Source of the DNA: a bacterium
GTDB lineage: Bacteria > Ratteibacteria > UBA8468 > B48-G9 > JAFGKM01
Assembly (NCBI GenBank): GCA_026414725.1
Contig: JAOAIL010000005.1
Location: 30,501 to 78,727 of the forward strand
DNA length: 48,227 nucleotides
Direction: 5' to 3'
Below, piece after piece: positions 7,830 through 16,657 of this stretch; within the stretch, counting starts at the first letter, position 1, and each line of letters starts with the position of its first letter. The notes below the pieces were generated by a model. The model was given only the letters and a program-made list of their open reading frames with translations. It ran no database searches and was not told the origin of the DNA. Made by a program: the position numbers and the translations under genes.

Positions 7830-8978
7830 TTACAAAAGAGGATATTTCCCGAACTCAACACCTGTCTTGAGAAACTCTATATAATTTTTTTCCATCTGAT
7901 TAGAGATAGGACTTGACTCAGGGATTCCTGAAGGAATAAGGATAAATCTTCCTTTTCTGCCTCCCTGAATAATCGCTTCCTTTGTCATAGCAACAATCTC
8001 TGATGTCTCCCTGAACTCAAGTTCTTCTGCCATAAGCCCGCCCATAAGAACAACATCATCTCCTGTTATCTTTCTTATCTTTAATATATAGTTAGGTGTA
8101 TCTGATGTATTTATAACTGGTTCAAGTATATCTATACCTAACTTAAGTACCAGAGGAAGGAGTTTTTCAATATCGCCATGCCAGTGATAGCATATATAGT
8201 TTTTATTTCCTCTTTTCAGTATATCTATCAGTTCTCTATCATATCTCAGAACAAGTTCGCTAAAAACCTTCTTTATATCAGGAAAATACTCTGGGGGAAG
8301 ATGAGGAGGCACAGCATATTCAGCTCCCCTTATTCTTATAACAGTATTGGCAACACTGGTAGAAATAAATCTATAAAGGTTGATCAACCGTTTCTGCATC
8401 TCATCAAGTAATCTGTATATGAGTTTAGGTGTAGAGAGTATGAACTGAGGCATATCTCCTGGTGCGAAAAGTTCATATATAACAGCCAGAGGGTCTGGGA
8501 GGGCAATCACTCCTATCCCTCTATCTCCAAGTTCACTGTTTATTTGGAAAAATTCTGTAAGGTCTGGTTTAAACGGTGTATAGGGGAGTTCAAGAAATTT
8601 TAATATATCTCTTTCACTTTCAATCCATGGTTTTTGAATCCATAGATGCATACTTGTCATTGATGTCCTGGCTGTCCGACTTAAAAGCCCTCTACGTGTC
8701 TCTACAGAAATTTTTACTGTCTTTGAAAGCGGAGTATCCTGAGATTCTTCTACTTTTGTCTCAATGCTCCCCGGTGCTGAAAAGAAAAACCCTGTTTTCG
8801 GTCGCCACAGATGAAATGTATCCTGGTATTCTTTCGCTGCAGAAAGCAGTTTCTCAAAACTTTTATGCTGTACCCAGAAACTATCCTTTTCAAAAGGGTC
8901 TATTTTGTAAAGAGAAACTGGAACCCTGTCAGGCATCATACCTCTTATTACTGCTATAATCCTTTCTCTACTTGTCAT
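7830..8978 (-). CDS. Uroporphyrinogen decarboxylase (URO-D) family protein
   Basis: A 382-residue TIM-barrel protein of the URO-D superfamily. The start SRERIIAVIRGMMPDRVPV is typical, as is the block CYHWHGDIEKLLPLVLKLG near residue 275 followed by DILEPV. This branch includes true heme-pathway decarboxylases and corrinoid methyltransferases of MtaA/MtbA type. The N-terminal arginine-rich substrate loop of true HemE is not evident, and no heme genes are nearby, so a methyltransferase-like or unknown role is as likely. The GGAGG ribosome site (8994-8998) is 15 bases from the ATG, unusually far. It is the last gene of the minus-strand run. Confidence 0.83.
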   Translation of the reverse strand: MTSRERIIAVIRGMMPDRVPVSLYKIDPFEKDSFWVQHKSFEKLLSAAKEYQDTFHLWRPKTGFFFSAPGSIETKVEESQDTPLSKTVKISVETRRGLLSRTARTSMTSMHLWIQKPWIESERDILKFLELPYTPFKPDLTEFFQINSELGDRGIGVIALPDPLAVIYELFAPGDMPQFILSTPKLIYRLLDEMQKRLINLYRFISTSVANTVIRIRGAEYAVPPHLPPEYFPDIKKVFSELVLRYDRELIDILKRGNKNYICYHWHGDIEKLLPLVLKLGIDILEPVINTSDTPNYILKIRKITGDDVVLMGGLMAEELEFRETSEIVAMTKEAIIQGGRKGRFILIPSGIPESSPISNQMEKNYIEFLKTGVEFGKYPLL

Positions 8979-9010
8979 ATATATTTTTCTACACCTCCTT
9001 ATATCTTTTA

Positions 9011-10153
9011 TTATATCAAATCAAGATATGGAAGATATATGCTCATCGGTAAAAACTGTCTTAATATCCCTATAACTTTTTTATCTGTTTTTTCAGGAAC
9101 CCAGAAAAAAGTCCCGAATAAAAGACGAACCATCTCTATTTCTGTAAGAGATATTTCATTTTCACCTCTACCATTTTCTATTTTAAGGATACCATCTTTC
9201 TTACTTATAATTACAGATTCTCTATCTTTAATAGTTAACGTTATTTCTTTATCATCAGGGAATAAAAAGTCATCTCTTTTTGAAAGGCCTTCAAGTGTCT
9301 TTTTCAGATTGATAATTTTTAACATCATCCCTGACCTTATATCCCAGGAAGAGGCAAAGGATATGAAATCTGAAGGAATCTCTGTAAAATCAGGGAAACA
9401 AATCTTAAAACCTGTAAACCCGAACCTTTCTACAAGGTGCTGGAGAATGCCTGCAATAAGTTCTGGCTTTCCTCCAAATTCTACAATACTTTTCATTCCA
9501 GAATCCATTACCTCTATTGCAGATACCACAACAAAAGCAAAATCCATACCCTTTACTGTATAATACACATTGATACCCTGTTTCCTATAAACCTCTTCAA
9601 ATTCTCTGACAGTCCTTATTTTTCTATAATTACTTCTTTCAATAAGCCCCATTATCTTATGGAGAATTTTCTTATCAGTATTATCATATCTCAATGCAGG
9701 AAATGCCTTAACCCCATATTTTTTCAATCCCCTTGAGAATATCTCCAGTTCAATTACCTTACCTGCATTCTCATATCCGAAGTTATTGTATCTGTGTCTA
9801 TCACCACCTAATACAGAAAGAGGGAATCCTTCCTGTTTCATCTTTTCAAATGTATGCTGGAGTAACAAACTCATATATCCCTTCCCTCTGTGAGAGTAAA
9901 GTGTTGAGACAGACCCTATACCTGCAAGGTCTATTTCAACACCGTTCTGAATGGTTTTCAGAGGAAATATCCTGACAAGAGATACAATCTTCCCTTTTTC
10001 TCTTATAACAAATATATTCTTAAAATCAGTTGTATGTTTCTTCCATACATAAGGATAAGCAGCAGGGAAATAATTAAAACTGTGTCCATACACATCCTCT
10101 AAAAATCTCTGGATATATTCATACTCAGAAGATAATGCATTCTCAATCTTCAT
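9011..10153 (-). CDS. GNAT family N-acetyltransferase (Eis-like architecture)
   Basis: A 380-residue protein with an N-terminal GNAT domain: the acetyl-CoA pyrophosphate loop is YSHRGKGYMSLLL with R89-G90-K91-G92, preceded by the IGSVSTLY strand. The remaining 230 residues form a second GNAT-like and an SCP-like region, the arrangement of Eis-type enzymes that acetylate amines on antibiotics, peptides or other small molecules. The acceptor is unknown. AAGGGAGG precedes the start. It is between uppP and the URO-D-family gene in the same direction. Confidence 0.82.
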   Translation of the reverse strand: MKIENALSSEYEYIQRFLEDVYGHSFNYFPAAYPYVWKKHTTDFKNIFVIREKGKIVSLVRIFPLKTIQNGVEIDLAGIGSVSTLYSHRGKGYMSLLLQHTFEKMKQEGFPLSVLGGDRHRYNNFGYENAGKVIELEIFSRGLKKYGVKAFPALRYDNTDKKILHKIMGLIERSNYRKIRTVREFEEVYRKQGINVYYTVKGMDFAFVVVSAIEVMDSGMKSIVEFGGKPELIAGILQHLVERFGFTGFKICFPDFTEIPSDFISFASSWDIRSGMMLKIINLKKTLEGLSKRDDFLFPDDKEITLTIKDRESVIISKKDGILKIENGRGENEISLTEIEMVRLLFGTFFWVPEKTDKKVIGILRQFLPMSIYLPYLDLI

Positions 10154-10205
10154 TACAATAATCCTCCCTTTCAGAAAAGTGTTAATGTATATTCAAGTAT
10201 ATCAT

Positions 10206-10955
10206 TTATAAGATAAATAAGACAATAGCCACTACCAGTGTATAAAACCCAAACATATATATTTTATCCTTAGATACAATTCTTTTTAAGAACCATAGAG
10301 AAACAAACCCTACAAAAAAGGAAGTGAAAAATCCTGCTATAAGTATCTGCAGAGGTATTCTTTCAAACTCCTTTATTTCTAATACTACTGCCCCTAAAAT
10401 TGCAGGTATAGCAAGAAGAAAAGAAAACCTGAACGCTTCTCCTTCTTCCACTCCGGTTATCTTTGCTGCAGAAATTGTTGCACCTGAACGGGAAATACCA
10501 GGTAAAAGTGCAACACTCTGCATAAACCCAATAAATAATGCCCTTTTGATATCTATCTTTTGTTGAACTCTCTTCCTTGCAGAAAGAAAAAGTAAAAAAG
10601 AAGTAAAAAGATATGTATAGGGTAGATATTCTTTTGTTATTCCTTCAATATATTGTCTTAAAAGAAATCCTATAATACCTGTAATAACAGTCGCATAAGA
10701 GATATAAAGGATTAGTTTGAAATTGTATGAATCAAAATCTCTTTTTAATATTACATTCAACAATTCCCTGATATCTTTCTGGAAAAATATAATAATTACA
10801 AACAAAGAAGAAATATGCAGAAATATATCAAAAGAGATATTGCCTTTAAGTCCATATATATTATGAAATATTGCTAAATGTCCTGAACTGCTGATGGGTA
10901 ACCACTCTGCTATCCCCTGAATAAGTCCAAGGAAGAATGCATCTTTGATGTTCAT
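10206..10955 (-). CDS. uppP: Undecaprenyl-diphosphatase
   Basis: Integral membrane phosphatase (BacA/UppP) that regenerates undecaprenyl phosphate from the diphosphate released in wall and O-antigen synthesis. The two catalytic motifs are intact: QGIAEWLPISSSGH at 13-26, with Glu17, and PGISRSGAT at 152-160, with Arg156. Seven to eight hydrophobic helices are seen; 249 residues is slightly short for the family (about 270). It follows the pseudopilin gene by 11 bases and is probably read through from the pilus operon. Confidence 0.94.
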   Translation of the reverse strand: MNIKDAFFLGLIQGIAEWLPISSSGHLAIFHNIYGLKGNISFDIFLHISSLFVIIIFFQKDIRELLNVILKRDFDSYNFKLILYISYATVITGIIGFLLRQYIEGITKEYLPYTYLFTSFLLFLSARKRVQQKIDIKRALFIGFMQSVALLPGISRSGATISAAKITGVEEGEAFRFSFLLAIPAILGAVVLEIKEFERIPLQILIAGFFTSFFVGFVSLWFLKRIVSKDKIYMFGFYTLVVAIVLFIL

Positions 10956-10966
10956 TAGATGGGTAA

Positions 10967-11695
10967 TTACCTGAACTGATAAATTATATCATCACAGTTT
11001 TGTGTATCTGGAGAACCATCTCCATCACCATCACCTGCAAGTATTGCTCCTGCTGCTGTTTCTACTTTTCCATTAGGACCTGCGGAATAAATAATCATCG
11101 TTTTGGAAGTAGAATTATATGCAATAAGATATGTTCTTCCCCAGGGGTCTAATGGAGTGCCATAAGGAACGACACTTAAATTCCATCCAGTTACACCTGT
11201 GCCTAAAGAGGGGGTATAACCGTTATCTGGCTTATATGTGAATTTTGTCTGGAATACCTGGTATGGACCTGCCCACTTATTTCCTGAAGTTATCTCTGAT
11301 TCGGAAGATGTTGTATCCTCTGTCCCATTATAGAAAACAAATGTATAACTTCCATCTGAAGGAGGATTTCCTGTGGGAGTATATGGTAAAGTTCCTCTCC
11401 CGTATGGATATCCAGTATGAGTACTATTTGCAAGGGTTGAATCTGCTAAATCACACAACCTTACATAAAAACCGCTCTCTAACCTTGCCATAGTAATAAC
11501 ACTTGCAAGTCCTGCCATCTCTGCTTCTGCCTTATCTATAAGTGCCTTGGCTCGCCCTTTTCTTATAGCAGGCATTAGAAGTCCTGCAAGAACCGCTATA
11601 ATAACCATAACCACAAGCAATTCTATCAATGTGAAACCAACCTCTGTATGCTGTCTCTGAAATCCAGATAATCCATTTAAAATTTTTTTACACAT
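10967..11695 (-). CDS. GspG-like pseudopilin
   Basis: A 242-residue type IV prepilin-like protein. A 20-residue basic leader ends in Gly before [20 protein letters not shown], the classical prepilin peptidase site with Phe+1 and Glu+5. The C-terminal part has the GspG-like DPWGRTYLIAY segment, a SAGPNGK turn and a DGDGDGSPD loop resembling the calcium site of major pseudopilins. It is longer than typical GspG (about 140) because of a Gly/Ser/Thr-rich insertion in the middle. It should be an extracellular or periplasmic filament subunit assembled by the PilB/PilC machinery encoded upstream. Confidence 0.9.
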   Translation of the reverse strand: MCKKILNGLSGFQRQHTEVGFTLIELLVVMVIIAVLAGLLMPAIRKGRAKALIDKAEAEMAGLASVITMARLESGFYVRLCDLADSTLANSTHTGYPYGRGTLPYTPTGNPPSDGSYTFVFYNGTEDTTSSESEITSGNKWAGPYQVFQTKFTYKPDNGYTPSLGTGVTGWNLSVVPYGTPLDPWGRTYLIAYNSTSKTMIIYSAGPNGKVETAAGAILAGDGDGDGSPDTQNCDDIIYQFR

Positions 11696-11710
11696 TTTCC
11701 CTCCAATTTT

Positions 11711-12457
11711 TTACTCACTCCATTCTGTTACTTCATCACTATCATTGATAACGATGGAATATCCATTAGGTCTTGCTGCTACATTTCCCATATGTGGAGT
11801 TCCATCATCCTTATCTATTGAGAAGTCAATGTTCTGTATATTCACCCAGTTTACACTACCATCAAGATATAAAACATTCATTCCTGCATTATGGTTGCCT
11901 GTCAAAGGATTGGTATCAGAAGGAAGATTTTTATAGATAGATATATCTCCGGTAAAATAAATTCCTCTGTCACTTATCAGTGGCACTGGTCTTGATGACT
12001 TATTGCCCGCTGTGAGCCCGAAGACAAAAGAGTAAGATGCATACCACTGGTTTCTATAATCACTCCATCTACTCCCTCCTGTTGGGTTTCCATTACTATC
12101 GAGAGTCAAAGTACCTGTTATAGAACCATCTGGTTTAGGAAGTCCCCTCACTACAGAACTTGGACACCAGAAGACCTGATTGGAGTTGATATAATAAGGA
12201 TAGATGGTCTTTGTTCCACCATAAAGGGCATACTCTCTGTCGGGGAACCTTTCAAAAAAATTATCAGCATACATCTCATAAGCCATAGCAAACTGTCTTA
12301 AGTTATTCATACAGGTAGTTCTTCTTGCCCTCTCTCTCGCCTGAGAAAGTGAAGGTAAAAGCAGTGCTGCCAGGATACCTATTATTGCTATTACTACGAG
12401 AAGCTCTATCAGTGTAAACCCTTTCTCTATCCTTCGCTCATAAATTTTTTTATCCAT
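11711..12457 (-). CDS. Prepilin-like protein of the DUF1559 / H-X9-DG type
   Basis: A 248-residue pseudopilin with a short 13-residue leader ending in Gly before [20 protein letters not shown]. The next helix ([18 protein letters not shown]) and the C-terminal H-X9-DG box ([12 protein letters not shown], near residues 189-200) are typical of the pseudopilins greatly expanded in Planctomycetes, Lentisphaerae and Omnitrophota. The globular part contains many Tyr, Trp and Asn, consistent with a secreted fold. It lies 16 bases upstream of the GspG-like gene, so both are probably parts of one filament system. Confidence 0.9.
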   Translation of the reverse strand: MDKKIYERRIEKGFTLIELLVVIAIIGILAALLLPSLSQARERARRTTCMNNLRQFAMAYEMYADNFFERFPDREYALYGGTKTIYPYYINSNQVFWCPSSVVRGLPKPDGSITGTLTLDSNGNPTGGSRWSDYRNQWYASYSFVFGLTAGNKSSRPVPLISDRGIYFTGDISIYKNLPSDTNPLTGNHNAGMNVLYLDGSVNWVNIQNIDFSIDKDDGTPHMGNVAARPNGYSIVINDSDEVTEWSE

Positions 12458-12476
12458 TTTCTATCTCCTTTTACTG

Positions 12477-13784
12477 TTATCCACCACCTCCTCCAGACAG
12501 TCCCATCGCAAGTTTAATTAGTGGTAAAAACAAAGAAATAACAATAAAACCAACTACACCACCCATACCTACAAGTAATATCGGCTCAAGCATAGATGTC
12601 ATAGCAGCAACTGCTGCATCTACCTCTGCTTCATATGCCTCTGCGATTTTTTCAAGCATAGCATCCATAGCACCTGTTTCCTCTCCAACAGCCACCATAT
12701 TTGTTACCATTGCAGGGAAAACCTTTGACCTGAGCATTGGACCTGCAATCCCTTCTCCTTCTCTTACCCTGTTCCTTATTTCATTTATACCTTTTGCAAT
12801 CACGTCATTTCCTGTTGTATCCCTGACTATCTGAAGTGCCTGCAGTATAGGGACACCACTGGTAATTAGTGTGGCAAATGTTCGTGCAAACCTTGCCACT
12901 ATTGTTTTAGAAATAACTGGACCGAAGACAGGTATACGTAGTTTCATCGTATCAATATAATACTTTGTAAATTTAACCCTGTTAAGTACCTTAAAAAGAA
13001 TTACCATAGCAACTACAAAAATAATAATTAAATAAAACCTCTGAGTAAAAAGTTTTGAAATTTTCATTAAAAGGACTGTAGGTGCAGGAAGTTCTCCTGC
13101 TTCCATATCTTCAAATATCTGTATGAATGTTGGTACTATTTTCAACATTAAGAATGTAAGTATACCAGATGCAACTACCACTATGACCATTGGATATGCC
13201 ATAGCAGACTTGATTTTTGCTCTCAGTTTTGCCTCTTTTTCCATAAACTCAGCCAGTCGGTTCAAAACCGCTTCCAGTGCTCCTCCTGCCTCCCCTGCCC
13301 TTACCATTGCAACATATATCTTGGGGAAACTCCTCGGGTGTTTTGAAAGTGCTTCTGAAAACAGAGCCCCGCTTTCTATATCTTCCGCCACTTTAGAAAG
13401 GATTGCATTGGGTGCACCTTTTCTCTGTTCTCTTAAAACCCTTAAAGCCCTGAGAAGTGGAAGTCCTGAACCAATAAGTGTTGCTAACTGCCTTGTAATT
13501 ATCATCAGTTCTTTTGGCTTTATTTTCTGTGGACCGAGAGAAATACCTGCTGATGCACCTTTCCCCTTTGCTGATTTTTTTGCACTTGAAGGTTTTGCAG
13601 TAGTTGTCTGTCTGCCTGTATCTTTTTTCCCTGTAGCAACACTCCCCTTTACAGGAGAGATACTTGTAATAAAATAACCCATCCCTTTAAGTTTCGCTAC
13701 CGCTTCCTGAACCTGTGATGCCTCTATTGTCCCAGTTACCGGTTGTCCACCGGGCTCCATTCCACTATATTGAAACTGTGGCAT
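12477..13784 (-). CDS. pilC: Type IV pilus / type II secretion inner-membrane platform protein
   Basis: A 435-residue PilC/GspF family protein that sits in the inner membrane and couples the cytoplasmic ATPases to filament assembly. Two T2SSF domains are visible (about 110-235 and 310-430), with membrane helices near 205-225, 255-275 and 400-425. Conserved segments include TRQLATLIGSGLPLLRAL and ARFARTFATLITSGVPILQAL. A Lys/Ser/Ala/Thr-rich linker at about 50-85 separates the short N-terminal domain from the first T2SSF domain and is probably disordered. It ends in a run of glycines. Spacing of 16-19 bases on both sides indicates an operon. Confidence 0.94.
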   Translation of the reverse strand: MPQFQYSGMEPGGQPVTGTIEASQVQEAVAKLKGMGYFITSISPVKGSVATGKKDTGRQTTTAKPSSAKKSAKGKGASAGISLGPQKIKPKELMIITRQLATLIGSGLPLLRALRVLREQRKGAPNAILSKVAEDIESGALFSEALSKHPRSFPKIYVAMVRAGEAGGALEAVLNRLAEFMEKEAKLRAKIKSAMAYPMVIVVVASGILTFLMLKIVPTFIQIFEDMEAGELPAPTVLLMKISKLFTQRFYLIIIFVVAMVILFKVLNRVKFTKYYIDTMKLRIPVFGPVISKTIVARFARTFATLITSGVPILQALQIVRDTTGNDVIAKGINEIRNRVREGEGIAGPMLRSKVFPAMVTNMVAVGEETGAMDAMLEKIAEAYEAEVDAAVAAMTSMLEPILLVGMGGVVGFIVISLFLPLIKLAMGLSGGGGG

Positions 13785-13800
13785 ATAAATCCCCTTTTAC

Positions 13801-15519
13801 TTAATATCCATGTATTTCTTTCGCAACCTCTTCTATAGATGTTATACCCTCATTTATCTTTTCAAGTCCATCCTCAAGTAATGCTTTCATCCCACACTCT
13901 TCAATAGCAACCCTTCTTATCTCTCCCAAAGGACGTTTTTCAATTACAGCACGCCAGAATGGCTCTGAAGGTATAAGTATTTCAAAAAGGGCTGTCCTTC
14001 CTTTATATCCCCCCCTGCAGAAAGCACATCCTTTAGGTTTGAAGAATTTCATCCCCATCGCTCTCTCTTCTAGTAAATGTATTTCAAGTAATTCTGTTTT
14101 TGAAGGACGATATTCCTCCTTACACCTCGGACATAATACCCTGACCAACCTCTGGGCAATAACACCTTCTATAGTAGAAGCAAGGAGGAACGGTTCTATT
14201 TGCATATCTATCAATCGCATTATAGTACTTGGAGCATCATTTGTATGTAATGTACTTAGAACAATATGACCTGTAAGTGATGCCTGGATTGCCATCTGTG
14301 CTGTCTCAAAATCCCTAACCTCTCCAACTAAAATTATATCAGGGTCCTGTCTCAATATACTTCTCAAACATCTCCCGAATGTAAGTCCTATCCTTTCTCT
14401 TATAGGTACCTGCACTGCCCCCTCAAGCATATATTCCACAGGGTCTTCAGTAGTAATTACCTTTACATCAGGGGTATTAAGTTTCCTTAAAATTGCATAC
14501 AGTGTTGTTGTCTTCCCGCAACCCGTTGGACCTGTTGCAAGTATGATACCATTGGGCTTTGTTATAATACTGTCTACTCTCTCAAGATTATCCTGACTTA
14601 AACCGAGATTCTCCAGTTCAAAAATTGTCTTTGCCCTGTCCAGAACCCTTACAGCGAGACATTCTCCAAAAACAGTGGGTACAGTATTAATTCTCAGGTC
14701 CACTGCCCTGCCCATAACAGATAGTTCAATTCTTCCATCCTGAGGTAACCGCCTCTCAGCAATATCCATTCCTGCCATAATCTTAAATCTGCAAAAGAGT
14801 GCGAAAGCAAGTCCTTTAGGTGGATGAACAAGGTCATAAAGCATCCCATCCACCCTATATCTCACACGGAAATCATCTTCAAATGGCTCAAGATGAAGGT
14901 CTGAAGCATTATCCCTTACTGTCTGAAGTAGTATCAGGTCAAAAAGTTTCACCACAGGAGGAAGGGAAGCAATCTCTTCTAATGAAGTTATGGTAGCATA
15001 TTCTCCCTGACTTGCAATTGATTCTAATTCTTCCATCTCTTCTACATCCTGTGCAAGCCACTTTATAAGGTCATCTATGGTTTCTATTTCTTTACCATAG
15101 TGTGTCTCTATTGCCTCTTTTATATCGCTTTCATCTGCAAGTACCATCTTTGTTTTATATCCGAGGACAAAGGATATATCATCCTGTATATTTAAACTCA
15201 GTGTATCACCCACTGCAAGTGTTAAAACATCCCTTTCTAATTTAACAGGGACAACATTGTATGTCTTGGCAAGTGCTGAAGGAAATGCCTCTACAGCCCT
15301 TCTATCTATAACAGTATTTTTCAGGTCTATCATCTCTATACCTGCCTGAATACTCAGAACACGTTTGAGGTCTCTTTCATCAACATATCCGAGGTCTACA
15401 AGAATTCTGCCAAGAAAATGTCCTGTCTTTCTCTGTATTTCAAGCGCCTCTCTCAGCTCCTTCTCTGTAATAATTCCTTCTTCAATTAACATCTCTCCCA
15501 ACAGTTTCCTTTCAGCCAT
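13801..15519 (-). CDS. pilB: Type IV pilus assembly ATPase PilB/GspE, second copy
   Basis: Cytoplasmic hexameric ATPase powering pilin polymerisation. An N-terminal MshEN/GspE-N domain (about 1-140) precedes the catalytic core: Walker A GPTGCGKTT near 330-338, Asp box ITTEDPVEY, Walker B IILVGEVRD and His box LSTLHTND. The zinc site is complete: CPRC then CAFC. I chose ATG 15519 because a GGAAGG ribosome site (15528-15533) lies 8 bases upstream; an in-frame GTG at 15528 falls inside that site. The start overlaps the end of pilT by 8 bases. Confidence 0.93.
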   Translation of the reverse strand: MAERKLLGEMLIEEGIITEKELREALEIQRKTGHFLGRILVDLGYVDERDLKRVLSIQAGIEMIDLKNTVIDRRAVEAFPSALAKTYNVVPVKLERDVLTLAVGDTLSLNIQDDISFVLGYKTKMVLADESDIKEAIETHYGKEIETIDDLIKWLAQDVEEMEELESIASQGEYATITSLEEIASLPPVVKLFDLILLQTVRDNASDLHLEPFEDDFRVRYRVDGMLYDLVHPPKGLAFALFCRFKIMAGMDIAERRLPQDGRIELSVMGRAVDLRINTVPTVFGECLAVRVLDRAKTIFELENLGLSQDNLERVDSIITKPNGIILATGPTGCGKTTTLYAILRKLNTPDVKVITTEDPVEYMLEGAVQVPIRERIGLTFGRCLRSILRQDPDIILVGEVRDFETAQMAIQASLTGHIVLSTLHTNDAPSTIMRLIDMQIEPFLLASTIEGVIAQRLVRVLCPRCKEEYRPSKTELLEIHLLEERAMGMKFFKPKGCAFCRGGYKGRTALFEILIPSEPFWRAVIEKRPLGEIRRVAIEECGMKALLEDGLEKINEGITSIEEVAKEIHGY

Positions 15520-16657
15520 TTCTATCACCTTCCATCTTCATATCTGCCATTCCTTCTGCCTCTAAATCTACCATTGCTTTATCTATAAGTCCTTCTGCAG
15601 CCAGTTCTGCCTTTGCGGACTTCGGGTCATATGAGAATGTAAGAACATCCTCAAGGTTTATCTTCCCTTCCCTGAAAAGTCGCATAAGGAAGGAATCCAT
15701 TGTTACCATACCCAATTTACCACCTGTCTGGATTTCTGAAACAATTCTGTATGTCTTTCTTTCACGTATAAGGTTCTGGATAGAGTTTGTAGCAATCATA
15801 AGTTCAAAAGCAGCAACCCTTCCTGGTTTATCAACCCTTTTTAGAAGAACTTGAGAAATAATGGCAAGTATTGAAACAGATAGCATAACCCTGATTTGCT
15901 CCTGCTGAGCGACAGGGAAAACATTAACAATTCTATCCACTGTTCTTGCAGCACCTGTGGTATGTAGTGTAGCGAATACAATATGTCCTGTCTCTGCAGC
16001 AGTAATCGCCGCTTCTATAGTTGCAAGGTCACGCATTTCACCAACGAGGAAGACATCCGGGTCCTGTCTTAAACCTCTCCTCAGTGCCTCCTCAAATGTA
16101 GGTACATCAACCCCTAACTCCCTCTGAGTAACAATAGACCTCTTATGAGAGTGATAATATTCTATCGGGTCCTCTATAGTAATAATATGTCTATCAAGGT
16201 TTTCATTTATCCAGTCAATCATAGATGCGAGTGTTGTGGTCTTACCAGAACCAGTAGGACCAACAACAAGAATAAGTCCTCTCGGCCTGGTTAAAAGATA
16301 TCTCATTGTCTTTTCATCCAGTCCTATCTGGTCAAACGTAAGGAATCTATATGGGATCAATCTCAGGGACATTGCAACATTTCCCCTCTCCTTAAACACA
16401 CTCACCCTGAACCTCGCAAGATCCTTGAAAGCGAAACCAAAGTCAGTACCACCTATTTTTTGAAGTTCCTCCTGATGTTCCCTTGACGTTATTGCCTTCA
16501 TATAGTTTACAGTATCATCTGGAGTAAGTGGCTCATTTCCTATTTTTGTAAGTCCTCCATGCAATCTTAACATAGGAGGAATACCTACATTAAGATGCAG
16601 GTCTGCTGCATTTTCCCTTACCTGTAATTCAAGCAGTTCCTCTATTCTTTTAGGCAC
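15512..16657 (-). CDS. pilT: Twitching motility / pilus retraction ATPase PilT
   Basis: Retraction ATPase that depolymerises type IV pili. The PAS-like N-terminal domain contains ENAADLHLNVGIPPMLR; Walker A GPTGSGKTT is at 133-141, Walker B VFLVGEMRD and the His box FATLHTTGA follow, and the segment before the C-terminal helices (NSIQNLIRERK) corresponds to the AIRNLIRE motif needed for retraction. The start is GTG with AGGAG six bases upstream and overlaps the preceding pilB by 8 bases. A Met/Glu/Ala-rich tail (about 355-381) is longer than in most PilT. Confidence 0.94.
   Translation of the reverse strand: MPKRIEELLELQVRENAADLHLNVGIPPMLRLHGGLTKIGNEPLTPDDTVNYMKAITSREHQEELQKIGGTDFGFAFKDLARFRVSVFKERGNVAMSLRLIPYRFLTFDQIGLDEKTMRYLLTRPRGLILVVGPTGSGKTTTLASMIDWINENLDRHIITIEDPIEYYHSHKRSIVTQRELGVDVPTFEEALRRGLRQDPDVFLVGEMRDLATIEAAITAAETGHIVFATLHTTGAARTVDRIVNVFPVAQQEQIRVMLSVSILAIISQVLLKRVDKPGRVAAFELMIATNSIQNLIRERKTYRIVSEIQTGGKLGMVTMDSFLMRLFREGKINLEDVLTFSYDPKSAKAELAAEGLIDKAMVDLEAEGMADMKMEGDRNG
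15528..15533 (-). promoter_or_regulatory. Ribosome-binding site that fixes the pilB start at 15519
   Basis: GGAAGG on the minus strand, 8 bases before ATG 15519. It covers the alternative GTG codon at 15528, which makes that longer start improbable. Confidence 0.55.
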